Shown here in pieces: positions 47,436-58,276 of a DNA stretch of 64,000 nucleotides. The position numbers were made by a program, and so were the translations under genes. How positions within the stretch are numbered: the first letter of the stretch is position 1; every line of letters begins with the position of its first letter. Source of the stretch: Blastomussa wellsi (Eukaryota > Cnidaria > Anthozoa > Scleractinia > Plerogyridae); contig OX393573.1 in NCBI GenBank assembly GCA_947652115.1, positions 16,262,573 to 16,326,572 on the forward strand. Reading direction: 5' to 3'. Below the pieces are notes generated by a model. It had not been told where the DNA came from, did no database searches, and saw nothing but the letters and a program-made list of their open reading frames with translations.

Positions 47436-50400
47436 ATGCCATCTCTTGAGAATTACGTTCAGAAAATCCACAAGAAGCTGAATAATGAGCGACTTGAAGA
47501 ACGAAAGGTGAAGTGGTCTTTTTATGCGCTTTTCTGTGCTTTTCCGTGCTCGTACATTTATTTCCCTCGTATTAATAATTGTTTTTTTGTTTCTTTCTTG
47601 AAAAAATAATAGATTAAGAAATATCTTCAGGAACTTGGCCGAATCCAAATCACGCTGGACGTGTTGAAAGTTAGTATTGAATATGGAGTCTTAAGCTTAA
47701 CTTATATAATTTGCATAATTTCTATTTATCGTATAAAAACAGGCCGTGTATTCTGCACAGACTGAAATAAAGTTGGGAATTCAAATCGCTTTATAAACTA
47801 TTCCTCTAGCATTCGTGGGGTAGCTGTTCGATTTGGCCCGTCCAAAAACAAGTTATTCACATTTCCGATATCAATGCCACATGTGTTTTTGTATCTTTCA
47901 TGCTGATATCGATGTTATTTCTATGCGTATTTTGCACTTATGCTACTTTTTACTGTACTTTTCTACTAAATATGTTGAATGATTTTTTTTGCCCCAGTCA
48001 TTTCCTCAAAAGTTTTAATGCATTATTATGTAATAATAATGTATTGATAATAAATTATTTTTTATTTATTTTATCAATAGTAAACATTTGCATATTATAA
48101 TTGATAAAATTAATTTTGAAATATCTACGAAAAAAATTATCATTGTACCATTTAAGGAATTATCCACGCCCCTCCCATGGAAAGTATGTTTGTTTTAAAA
48201 CTCCCTCCAATCCTTCTGAAAATTAGAATTTATTTTGTACACTTTCCTTCTCGTGAAATCTACCTCGGCTCTTACTCTGTGTACCATGTGCAAATGTTAG
48301 ACATTGTCTTACCTTTGTTCTCGATTCTTTGTAGTTTGGGCAGCATTGTTTCTCATCTTTTGTTTCTTTTGTTTTACGTCATGTGTCTGGTACACGAAGA
48401 AGGAGCCTCTACCTCCCCCTCAGAATTTTGGTTTTCTCTCAGAACAAGACAATATTTATCTTCATTGGTTTTTAAAACAGTGATCATTCCTTGGTAGAGT
48501 ATGGAAATTGCTTAGTATAGAATTTAATTTATTGAAGATATGAATGAATAATTTGAAAGAAGGTGTGTTTTAATTTTCTTTCTGTACTATTATCAAAGGC
48601 AACTGGCATTGGAAGAGCTGTGAATCGTTACAGAAAACATGGCTGCAATGATATAGGTGATATCGCTACCTGTCTTGTTACAAAATGGAAGGAACTCTTC
48701 AAACAAGAATCAGAGGGTAGTCAGATTTCATCTTCCAAGCCTGGTGATAAATTGTCAGGTGATTACTCGGGACATGAATCAAAGGTGGATCATGTTAACA
48801 ACAAACATGAGAAGTCCAAGCAAAAAACTGTTGAAGTGAAATCAAAGGTAAGTTGTTTATTTTTACTGTGCAAATACCAGAGAATACAGCAGAAGGTTAA
48901 GCTTAGCTATCTTGGCTAAAGAGCTTGTAAGATTTTCAGTACCCAGAGTGCTGTCTGTCTGTCTGTCCATCTGTCCGTCCGTCTGTCCATCCATCCATCT
49001 GACTGACTGATTAATTGATTGATTGTTTTGCAAGTACTGCAATCAAACCTCTTGATTACCTGACCTTGTGTTATTCAATCTATTTAAATCTGACCTCATT
49101 TTAGACCAAGTCCACACCACAACTCTGTGATGTGTCATTTGGCTGTGAACCTGTCAACATTAATAAACAAAAGAAAAGACCCACAGCATCTGCAGGTGTA
49201 GCAACAAAAATGACATTAAATGAGAGTTCTAGACCAGAGCCCGATCTGCCGCCACTGCCGTCGTCACTGTCAGTTACAAATTCTCTGTTACCAGACATTC
49301 AACCAACTTATAAACCTATGAGGTTACCTGAGTTCTGTGAGGGTTCACCAAAAAAGAAAAAAGGTAAAGATAAATGATATTATATTTTTTTAGACTGATA
49401 CAACGAATTAAGGACACCATAATAGTGTTTGTTAACTTTATGGAGACAAGTCAAGTCAAGTTTATTTGTTTAAACTCGGTAAAAAATATAAAATATATAC
49501 ATGTTTATATATATGTTGTGGGAGAAAAATCAAATAAACTACTAGGTCATCCCTACAAGCCTGTTTCGTGGTTGCCCACTCATCAGGGGAATCCCCTGAT
49601 CCCCCTGATGAGTGGGCAACCACGAAACAGGCTTGTAGGGATGACCTAGTAGTTTATTTGATTTTTCTCCCACAACATATACTTCGCTCTGCTTCTATGC
49701 ATTGAGCACTGTTTTACGAAGATCAAATTTTACATTTTATGTATATATATATATATATATATACAAATATAAATATAAGAAGGAAAGTTTCAGTTACTCG
49801 AGTTTCATGCTCTAGGCGATTATCTAGGCAATGATCGCCTAGAGCGTGAAACTCGAGTAACTGAAACTTTCCTTATATTTATATTTGTATTTTGCTCTGC
49901 ATATTTATGCATAGAGCACTCCTAGGATAAGTGAAGCAATTTCATTTCTTGTTTATATAAGATAAAAAAATATAATAAAACGGATGTACATATAATAATT
50001 ACTAAATAATGAAAAAATAAATAAAATAGCAAAAAATTAAGTTAGCCTGCTTTCCATGGATGTCGAGTGTATATTATTTAAAGAATTCCTTGCAGCCAGA
50101 ATTAAAACTGTTTATGGATTCCACTTGCTGAAGAGTAGAAGGCAAACCGTTCCATAGGACCGCCCCGCTATAGCGAAAACTATTTTTAAGATAATTGGTG
50201 CCGGGGAGTGGGACATCAAATTGATTAGAGGAGTCTCTCAAGAAATAATTCGAAACATGGTTTACAAACCTATCCAGCATACTTGTGAATGTGATGTGCA
50301 CAGTATGCTTGATTGGCAGCCCTTTTGATTGCAATAAATATGATAGTCCTATTGTTATAGTGTTTTGTGTCAATTTTTTTAAAAGTATGAGATTTCAACA

Positions 50401-53212
50401 GGAAGACCCTCGTCATAATCATTCTTTAGAATGGAATATTATTTTCAAGCTTAACTCACAGGTTGACAGACATATTTGTGCTGGGTTTGGCAGGTGTGAG
50501 TTCTTGTATTTTAATCAAAAACTATTTCTGAACAATCATAAAGGCATTTTATAACTTATCAAAAACTGTCAGACTGTACTTTCAACATTTTAGAAATTAA
50601 TTATGATATTTGTTTCCATTGAAGGTGTCCTTGCTGGTGAGATTGATGAGCATGCTGTCATGTCCAGAAAATCTCGCACTCAAGTGTTTTCTGGACGAAA
50701 AGTACCAGCTTGTGGGGAATGTTAGTACTGCACATGTTGGCTATTAGAAAAATAAAAAATAGTCCAATTCCAATTTAAATTCTTTATATTTATTTGAAAT
50801 TTAAATTTAGTTTATTTATGATCATTTTGATTACCATGTAAATAACAGTACACTGTCTTTAATCTCAGGGGTTCCAAGTGAAATCTAAGGCCACGTTAGG
50901 AGATCAGGCATTTGCCATTGCAGTGCTGTCATTGTGGAACTCTCTGCCTAGTTTTAAAACTCATCTAAGACCTATCTTTTTAGACATGCATATACTTAAT
51001 AGAGACTTTATTAGCATATTATTAGTATTTTCTCTTTTTACGTAACACTTTCATTAATATTTTATTTAATAATTAGTTTTTACCATATTGTATATTTTAA
51101 GTCTTGTATCTTTGTCATATTTTTATTATTTCTCGTATAATTTATAATTTAGGAATGCACATCTGATCATAATCATGTAAAGATGCATTATTATAATTTA
51201 TTTAAGCAAACACCTGTTTTATTTCAATTTTGTAGTTACAGAAAATATCCATAGTCCCCCCTCAGAAGGGAGTGGAAATTCCTGTGGGGTGGGGGGTTCT
51301 CAAAGACCAAACAATTTGAAGAAATGTATGAAGTTTAATTGGAATTTCCAGAGGGATGGGGGTCTTATAAAAAATCCCTTCATGGGGGAGGTATGGATAT
51401 TTTATGGCATGGAACTACACATTAAGAATCCCTGTCTGCAATATATTATCACTTCTGTTTGAGGTTTAATTTACTGCCTATTTCATATATTTTATTTCGT
51501 ATAGCTGCCATCACATCTCTGTTCCGGTTGTCAATGAAAGCTTTGATTGAAAACATTGATGGTATGTAAACTATTCACAATGTATCCCTTTATTAGTGCC
51601 CAGTCATGCATGCATAATTTTTTCCTTGGGAACTGAAGAGTTTAACATCTATAATTAATAAAAGTAGTTAAAACCATTGTAATAATCCTGTCTGTTTCAG
51701 CTCTCGGTGACACTGGTGGAGTGCCTTATGACATTCTTCATCCAGTTCTTGAGAAGTAAGTTATTCCTCATTTAAGCAATAGAGGACTTTTTTCGTGTTT
51801 ACATAGCCTCATCTAAACACAAGTGGGTTTGGGAGAATTCAAGACAGTTATGCAAACCTAAGACACAGTCAAGGGTTTGCACAATTTTTGAGAATTCTTC
51901 CAGACCCCCAACTGTTGAGATGAGGCTATGTAAACATGGAAAAAGTCCTCTATTGCTTTTAAAAAATGTCTCAACCTTTACATACTCTCATCTCATCTCA
52001 TTGTAAGTAGCATACTGTGAGTTGTTTGTTCGTAATGTGCAGATTGTAATATGTAAATATGTACTCTGTAGATTGTTTTTTTCTTGTAACTACAGTGGAG
52101 ATTTTATTGTATTTGTTCTATGTTTTTTGAGCCAATAAAAAAAATACTCAAATCTAAACACACCTATCAACCTCAGATTTTTATAAAACGTTTTACCTGT
52201 ACTGTGCATGTTGTATGGTGTAACTGAATTATTGATAACACCTTCACACAAGGAGAACATGAATTGTCATGTCCCCCAGAGAGAACAGACGAGGGTGGGA
52301 GGTCATGCCGGTGAAAGAGTCATTATTTCATAGCAAGGCAATTTAAGTGCTAAATTAAATTCCAGTAGTATTTTGAAATATGATTTAACTGAATAAAAAA
52401 ATTACCCATCCATGAGACACCTATGAAGTATGATTGGCACCTCATTGCAATAGTAATCCATACACAAATCAGTTAAAATGTTAATCAATTTTAAGTGAAA
52501 TGGTATGGAGTGTAACAGCTTAACATGATTTTCTTTCGTGCAGTTTGATCATCGGGGCGAGGGTAGTCCTTAGAAGGACTGTTGTCGGCTAAGCGATTGT
52601 CACCAAGGACTCAACCACTAACACAACAAACTACAGCAACACCAACAAACTTAAGACTGTCTTACTGAACACTGTTATGATTATTGCCAACAAACGAGCT
52701 GACAAAACTACGAAACTACCAAACTAGCCTGTGTTATGGGCTAAGCTACCTTCCCGTATTAGGACTCTGCATTCACTAGCTGGTTTTAAGAGGGCAGTTA
52801 GAGGACTGGATTTGGAAATGCTAATGGACGATGGTGGCTGTGTGGACTGCTTGGTTTGCAGCGCATGATTCTTAGTTATGTGTTAGGCTTTTATCGTCTG
52901 GAAGTCAAGGTGCCCTGGCCTAATTCTGCTGACCGCAAATTTCAGTTTCATTTAATTATACATATAATTTAATTTATTATATATATTGTAAAATTCATTA
53001 ATAATTCATAAGGAGTAGATCCAATGCAAAGGTACTATTTAGGTCACATGAATGCTCTGTAAACCCCAATACAAATCAAGAGTAGAATTAACTTTTGATA
53101 AAAACTCCTGCTCATCTAATTAGTATTTATTAACTTTTGATACAGATCTTTACTGATTAAAATGCAAAGCACAATGGAATCGAATAACAATACTTTGCAT
53201 TCAATTTATTGT

Positions 53213-53244
<32 letters not shown>

Positions 53245-53297
53245 GGAGATCTGTATGGGCTTTACAATTGCTCGCCTATCGGCTCGCAATTGTAAAT

Positions 53298-53337
<40 letters not shown>

Positions 53338-56300
53338 CGAATGGATGACTTATAATTGTGAGTGTGTAGGAAGAGAGAGTGAGCTGGTTTTAGAGAGAGA
53401 GTTAGTGTAGAATTTGTACATATTTTATATGTATATTATTCATGTATTAATATTTAGTTATTTATTAGAGAGAGGTAGAGAGAGCGAGCAAGTTTAGAGA
53501 TAGAATCTGTACATATCTTACATGTAAATTATTTGTATATTAATATTATGGTTATTTATTATTTTATTTAAATTATTTTGTTGTGTCCTTACTTAGTGGT
53601 TTTATTACTGCTATTTTTTACAATTGACACATGAATAAAGTTATTATTATTATTATTATTATTATTATGCATCCGCACCGGACAACAAGAAGAACTGACA
53701 AGACTATTAAGATATAATCAACCTCACTACATGACAGTAGCTTGACTAAAGGCGAAAATCAAGCACTAAAACGACTGAGAAACAACAAAGACGTTGTTAT
53801 ACAGCCGACAATGGATATGTAACTGTTGTTATGAACAAGACTGACTATTATGACAAAGTGGACACACTTGTTAGTGACAGACAGACCTACAAGGAACTTA
53901 AACATTACCCGACTCTCACACTTCAACGAAAACTCAACAGCAAACACTTAACCTCGAGGAGACTCACACTGTTGACATTCAATGCTACAACTAAGTGAGT
54001 TGCCCTGTACCGCAACCACCAAAACTCTACGGACTACTGAAACTTCACAAGCCTTGCTTTCCTATGCAACCTATAGTCTTGTTCTGTGGGTCTCCTACGA
54101 ACCAACTTTCCAAATACACGATGACTATACCACAGCTGCTTACCGACAAATAACGACAAATAAACTACAATCTACCAAGGACTTTATTTAAACAACCAAT
54201 CACCACCTAGGGCGTCAATTACTTGAGTCTTACAGCCAATAATGTAATGGCAAATATGACCAATCAGTTTTCATTAACCAGACTTGTAACATGTGACTGA
54301 CAAAAACTCTTTGCATGACTCTGATGATGCCTTCCGCTCAGGTTGCTGAAACATCAGTCACTGTCACCGACAACAGTCCTTCTCGGGATAACCCTCACGC
54401 AAACTACACGATCGACTGTTTTTTTTTTTACATGATCGACTGTTACCCCCGGGCTCAAACCATTGAATGTATGATGTTCTTTATCAGGTGTACTCCTCAA
54501 CAACTCTTGCATTTGGAAGAATGTAACCCTGTAAGTTGATGTTATATCAGGATCACTTAATACATTACAGTGCAAGTAAGGTACCATGTAATATGAAGTT
54601 CCAGAAAAATGTCCATGGATACTCTCCCCACAGAAGGGATTGGAATTTCCTGGGGGTGGATAGGTGGGGTGGCGGGGGGGGGGGAGGTCTGTAAGCCCAC
54701 AAAGTTTAAGAAATGTACATGAAGCTTAATTGGCATTTTTCAGATGGGTTGGCGGGGGGGGGGGGGGTGTCCTTAAAAAATCCCTTCCATGGGGCATACC
54801 AGGAAATTTTCTGGAACTATACAATACATTTCAATGCAAGTAAACCATATCAGAGGCTTGTCAAATGAATGATCTCCGTAACTTATGAGAGCCATCCATT
54901 TACCTTCTGTAAGAAGGTTAATTTTGTCTAACCAAAATATTGGCCAATAAATTCACCCTTTTAAGCCGCCCAATCAGCCTTGAATTTAGTGTTATGTTTT
55001 ATCATAATATAAAAATTATTGCTGATCCTGGTCTACTCAAAGATATGGCTTCACTCTGCTGCCGTTTGTCGAAGTGGTTCTTGCCATTGTTGAAGAGTTC
55101 TAGTTACCCTTCGCTTGTGAGTGGTTCAGGAGACATTAGCATACAGTGTAGGACCCAGGTTACTTGTATGACGGTCCCCCCTTAAAGGACGCCTGATTTA
55201 ATTGTGAGAGATGTACATGATCCTATGTTAGCAACAATAATTATTATTATTATTATTATTGTTATTGCTGTTATTGCAGTATTTCATTGATGATACAGAG
55301 CCACTTTGGGAGATGCACTGTTGTAGAGACTTCAAAGGAACAAAACCTAAGCCAGGCCAGACCTGGAGGGAACTTTATATGGTAAGGATTTCAAATGGAT
55401 TGTATTATAGAATCTTGTGACATCAAAGGAACAAAACCTAAACCTGGCCAGACCTGGAGGGAACTTTATATGGTAAGGAGTTTAAATGGATTGTATTATA
55501 TAATCTTGTGACATCAAAGGAACAAAACCCAAACCAGGCCAGATCTGGAGGGAACTTTATATGGTAAGGAGTTCAAATGGATTGTATTATAATATAATCT
55601 CCTGACATCACAGGAACAAAACCCAAACCAGGCCAGACCTGGAGGGAACTTTATATGGTAAGGAGTTCAAATGGATTGTAGCATAATTATCATCTTATGA
55701 CATCACAGAAAAATTTTAGCAGTCGTGTATTTTAAGTTACAGCATAGTCATATACAAATTTCTTTGCAGCAAAATGAAGCTGATAGAGAAGTCAGGCTAA
55801 AGAAAATAAATAAAAAAATTGTTGCAAGTCAGGCAGCCAAAAAACCTGGTAAGGAAACAGATGCAAAGTAATTTCAGTGGAACATGATTGGGTTGGGTGA
55901 AATTTCGTGACTGGACCTGGCAGATTACATTTCACTTTTAATCAGCTGTAAATTTGTTAATTAACATCCATAAAAGATACACTTCACTCTGTAAAACCAA
56001 GGGAACCTTGATCAGCAACATACTATTATGCTAAAATCGAAACAAGAACAGACTTGGCTGTGCAGATGTTTTTCTCAAAAACAAAAGCTGTGATCACTTA
56101 GACTTAACTTCATGTTACTTTTCGTATTACATATTTAAGTATCACATCTGGAAATTAATGAATGCATTTTGGTTCTAGTCCCTGTATACAGGTTGGGATT
56201 TCAGAACGTGAGCCTCATGGATGACTTGTGGCTGACCACAGCTAACAGTTGAATAAATAATGAACATATGCAATTGTGGTCAACTGTGTTGCATGTTATA

Positions 56301-57524
56301 CTTCTGCTATGTCAGTGTGATCAACCTATCGTCCAAGAGGTTTTGATACAGAACTAATTACTAGTGGGAGGCGCAGGGGCCTAATGGTTAGTGCGCTGGA
56401 CTCCCGATCAGACGATCTGGTTTCGAGCCCTTGCCGGGTCACTGCATTGTGTTCTTGGGCAAGACACTTTACTCTCACTGTGCCACTCTTCACCCAGGTG
56501 TATAAATGGGTACCGATGAATTTACTGCTGGGGGTAACCCTGCGATGGGCTAGCATCCCATCCAGGGGGGAGTAGAAATACTGTCTGTTGCTTCATGCTA
56601 CAATAAGCTGCGGCCTGATGGACCACTAGGCCCGACTGCAGACTTTACCTTACTAATTAACAGATGGTCCACACTCATTCAACATTGACCTTTTTGAACT
56701 TAAAACATAATTTCAGGAACATGACAAAGCTGTGTGAAAAAATTAATATTAAAATTTAGTATTTTTAGTGTCTCGCACCACACTATAACTAATGTAGCAT
56801 TGTTTGTCTTGTTATTGATGACTTTGTTTTTCCTCTCAAAGAACGGCAAGTCCAACTTGCTTATGTTATGACTGATGCCAAGCCTCCCCGTGAGGTGCGT
56901 AGAAAGCAGGCTAAATTTGGGACTGGTTCAGGGGTTCATCCTGCCACACCTGTGACAGCTCCTTCAAGGAGTGTTCCACAGGCACACCACAGAAACCTTG
57001 GTTCTTCACCAGCTAAGAAACAAGCAGGTTTGTACTTGTATTATGGAGCTACTTAATAAATGATTAAAAAAATTTGAGAGGCCACTCTCCAGTTCGTAAA
57101 GCATTAGGCCCCAAAAGTTTCTACAACTTCCACTTTCATTACCGAACAATAGAGTGGAAACGGAAGTAGTAACGGAGTAGTAACGGAAATAGACAAGTGC
57201 AAAGAGGTAGTAATTAAAGAAAGAGCAGATGAACCCCAAATAAAAGGTACTGAAAACAGGAGCATGACGATGATGATGATTGAAGAAGCATTTCAGTTAG
57301 TGGTCAAATACGGGTACTGTTTAGTGACGTTATGGCTTTCAATTAATTTTCAGTTCCAGCACCAATGATGAAAAAGACAATGAAACTGTTCAAAACTCAG
57401 AGGTTGGTAATTAAGTGTTCATGCCACTCGCTGATCGTTTTGGGAAGTTTGAATTGATTTTAATTGCAGTACTTTTTATTTACCTGCTAGGAGCAGAGCC
57501 ACTACAAGCATCAAGAGGACATAA
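47436..57524 (+). CDS. ELOA: Elongin-A
   Basis: Thirteen exons: 47436-47507, 47613-47669, 48599-48847, 49105-49363, 50625-50720, 51505-51561, 51701-51755, 54488-54530, 55280-55381, 55770-55848, 56842-57027, 57354-57402, 57491-57524. All joins keep phase and give 445 residues. Elongin-A stimulates RNA polymerase II elongation with Elongins B and C and serves as receptor of a cullin-5 ubiquitin ligase for stalled polymerase. Residues 1-75 form the TFIIS N-terminal fold (IQITLDVLKATGIGRAVNRY, then LVTKWKELF). A BC box for Elongin C binding is SLFRLSMKAL (about 249-258). The Elongin-A core follows: GGVPYDILHPVLEKCTPQQL, WEMHCCRDFKG, TWRELYM, then AKPPREVRRKQAKFGTG and PAPMMKKTMKLFK. It is about 330 residues shorter than human, mostly because the charged middle is short. 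Reading on past 57402 without splicing gives a less family-like end. Confidence 0.94.
49513..49678. mobile_element. Palindromic PLE end with hammerhead in both arms
   Basis: Two 77-base arms (49513-49589 and 49602-49678) are complementary almost without mismatch around AATCCCCTGATC. Each arm carries the same ribozyme-like sequence. The right arm continues into CTTCGCTCTGC...ATGCATTGAGCAC (49682-49710), a tail that recurs after the palindrome at 49762-49890. The arrangement fits inverted pseudo-LTRs of a Penelope-like element. It lies in ELOA intron 4. Confidence 0.75.
49599..49642 (+). ncRNA. Hammerhead ribozyme motif, consensus core
   Basis: Reading along the plus strand: stem I strand ATCCC, core CTGATGA, stem II GTGG-GCAA-CCAC, core GAA, stem III ACA-GGCT-TGT, cleavage base A, and stem I return GGGAT. 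Every conserved core base of a type I hammerhead is present and all three stems pair. It lies in sense orientation inside ELOA intron 4. The mirror-image arm (49549-49592) carries the same motif on the minus strand, so the two could also pair with each other and block folding. Confidence 0.72.
49762..49890. mobile_element. Second palindrome of the same tail family
   Basis: Arms 49762-49820 and 49833-49890 are nearly perfect complements (GGAAAGTTTCAGTTACTCGA and complement) around TATCTAGGCAATG. The right side continues into TTTGCTCTGC...ATGCATAGAGCAC, matching the tail after the palindrome at 49513-49678. A GAAAC and a stem-like GATCGCC remain, but the CTGATGA core is incomplete. Confidence 0.65.
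50041..50373 (-). pseudogene. Non-LTR retrotransposon C-terminal fragment
   Basis: The minus strand encodes about 99 residues containing NHVSNYFLRDSSNQFDVPLP, then NYLKNSFRYSGAVLWNGLP. That pattern is the C-terminal end of LINE reverse transcriptase proteins (the NSFxYxGAxLWNxLP motif). The rest of the element is absent. It lies in ELOA intron 4, antisense. Confidence 0.75.
50876..51230 (+). pseudogene. LINE 3'-end fragment
   Basis: The plus strand reads TLGDQAFAIAVLSLWNSLPS followed by THLRPIFLDMH, which is another version of the LINE C-terminal motif (GxxAFxxAxxxLWNSLP). It is followed by AT-rich 3' UTR-like sequence. It lies in ELOA intron 5. Confidence 0.65.
51240..51420. repeat. MITE-like element (same family as 17588)
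   Basis: It shares GGAAATTCC, GAGGGATGGGGG-type tracts, AAAAAATCCCTTCATGGGGG and AGGTATGGATATTTT-like ends with the copies at 17588-17800 and 54595-54830. It is non-coding, in ELOA intron 5. Confidence 0.6.
51777..51960. mobile_element. MITE with inverted GAGGACTTTTT ends
   Basis: The left end AGCAATAGAGGACTTTTTTC followed by GTGTTTACATAGCCTCATCT is matched at the right by AGATGAGGCTATGTAAACAT and AAAAAGTCCTCTATTGCTT, giving terminal inverted repeats of about 40 bases. The related copy at 18395-18550 has one degraded end. It lies in ELOA intron 7. Confidence 0.8.
52536..53000. repeat. Composite of PLE end and LINE tail
   Basis: The first 85 bases (AGGGTAGTCCTTAGAAGGAC, TGTTGTCGG) are an inverted, diverged match to the PLE end at about 54350-54395 (CCGACAACAGTCCTTCTCGG). 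The remainder (TCACTAGCTGGTTTTAAGAG, GGTGCCCTGGCC) looks like a LINE 3' end without open frame. It lies in ELOA intron 7. Confidence 0.45.
53222..53337. repeat. Foldback element with about 50-bp arms
   Basis: The arms share GCGGGAGATCTGTATGGGC and its complement, continuing outward through ATTTTAT and AGTA words; the centre is TCGCCTATCGGCTCG. Non-coding, in ELOA intron 7. It is followed by AGAGAGAG-rich simple sequence to about 53500. Confidence 0.75.
53590..53668 (+). repeat. SINE/LINE tail with (TTA)n
   Basis: The end ATTGACACATGAATAAAG followed by (TTA)n matches the tail of the SINE at 11342-11633 (ATTGACACTTAAATAAAG). Only the tail is recognisable. Confidence 0.55.
53690..54440 (+). mobile_element. 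Degenerate, internally deleted Penelope-like element
   Basis: Broken plus-strand frames resemble the N-terminal part of PLE reverse transcriptase: LTKGENQALKRLRNNKDVVI, then MNKTDYYDKVDTLVSDRQTY and LQRKLNSKH. They are interrupted by stops and frameshifts. The catalytic YIDD and GIY-YIG parts are missing, and the sequence runs directly into a PLE end with a hammerhead-like motif (54317-54358). It lies in ELOA intron 7, ending about 50 bases before exon 8. Confidence 0.7.
54317..54358 (+). ncRNA. Decayed hammerhead motif
   Basis: GACT, then core CTGATGA, a stem-loop containing TTCCGCTCAGG, then TGAAAC, ATC and AGTC. Stem I (GACT/AGTC) pairs. The base before GAAAC and the GUC triplet are changed, so it is likely inactive. 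It is in sense orientation in ELOA intron 7. Confidence 0.5.
54595..54830. repeat. MITE-like element (same family as 17588)
   Basis: The left end AGTTCCAGAAAAATGTCC and right end GAAATTTTCTGGAACTAT are inverted repeats. The inside has two long G runs (54674-54683 and 54754-54767). Related copies lie at 17588-17800 and 51240-51420. It is in ELOA intron 8. Confidence 0.7.
55332..55705 (+). repeat. Tandem copies of ELOA exon 9 end plus donor, x4
   Basis: The last about 50 bases of ELOA exon 9 (AAAGGAACAAAACCTAAGCC...GGGAACTTTATATG) with the donor GTAAGG and about 40 intron bases recur three more times downstream, in steps of 91, 91 and 94. The shared start TCAAAGGA lies at 55332, 55423 and 55514; the fourth copy reads TCACAGGA from about 55608. 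Only the first copy is joined to the full exon. Copies differ at few positions (CCTAAG, CCTAAA, CCCAAA). Confidence 0.92.
56365..56655 (+). repeat. tRNA-derived SINE
   Basis: The head has GGCCTAATGGTTAGTGCGCT (A box) and GGTTTCGAGCCCTTGCC (B box). The body has TTGGGCAAGACACTTTACTC, GTATAAATGGGTACC and CTAGCATCCCATCC. A minus-strand copy of the body lies at 63095-63270. The combination is a common invertebrate SINE type. It lies in ELOA intron 10. Confidence 0.75.
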
Positions 57525-58141
57525 TATTTCTTATGATTTTGCATTGTAATTTTGATAAAGTCTATTTCAAGTTGTTTAGGTTTCAGTATTGGTCAGTCTG
57601 GGGTTTGAAATTGGAAGTACTATGAATGAAGTGGTATATCAGTATGCTGTAGGGTTTGGATCAATTATCATTTATGAAGAAAAAAAACACCCACCCACCC
57701 CACCCCTACACCACGTTTCTCAGCGACTTGTGACATGGGTTGGGGGGGTGGGTGATGGCAGGAACAATGACCGATTCATTATAGTCAAGTTTTCATGGGG
57801 TACCTAAGGTCTGTAAGAATGCGACAAAGTTTTCAACACATTCCGCAATTTAAATATGATTTCATTATCTTCACTGGTGCCACGACTGTTTGGGTGTGGG
57901 GGTGTTAGTGAACCCCACCGGTTAAGATGGTAGGGCTGTACAGGTATTGCCCAGGGGTTAGACTGTAGGGGGTCTTCATGTATCCCAGGGCAAGGTATGG
58001 GGGATTTTAATTAGTATACCCCAGTGTAAGCCTTAAGAGATCTTAGTATATCCCAGGGTAAGGTGTTGGCCAATGGGGTTTTAGTATCCCCCAGTTTAAG
58101 ACTTGGGGTTTCACCTAATTTGACAATAACAAAAATACGAC
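57525..58141. other. ELOA downstream region with degenerate 50-bp repeats
   Basis: From about 57890 to 58110 there are three or four imperfect repeats of a unit with CCCAGGG or CCCAGTTTAAG, GGGG and TTTTAGTAT words. The open frame at 57589-57807 shows no family resemblance. No clear AATAAA for ELOA was located. Confidence 0.4.
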
Positions 58142-58276
58142 TGAAAGTGAGAAATGATCATCGCCATGAATTTCCAATTTAAGCAACTTGAATAAAGAAG
58201 CCTGAAAAAATTCAGGGCGTCTTTATTCCAATTGCTTACATTGGAAATTCACTGTGATGATCATTTTTCACTTTCA
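58142..58276. repeat. Foldback related to the 20.1-kb tRNA-like repeat
   Basis: Two arms of about 63 bases share GAAATGATCATC, GAATTTCCAAT and GAATAAAGA words in inverted orientation around GCCTGAAAAAATTCAGGGC. One arm and the central hairpin match 20052-20137, where the sequence continues into a tRNA-like part. Here the tRNA-like part is absent. Confidence 0.7.

Noticed and set aside
57354..57470. ELOA ending by read-through of exon 12 without the last intron
   Set aside because: It would give a tail of LVIKCSCHSLIVLG-type residues unlike the family. Splicing at 57402 to 57491 gives a short basic end in keeping with Elongin-A.
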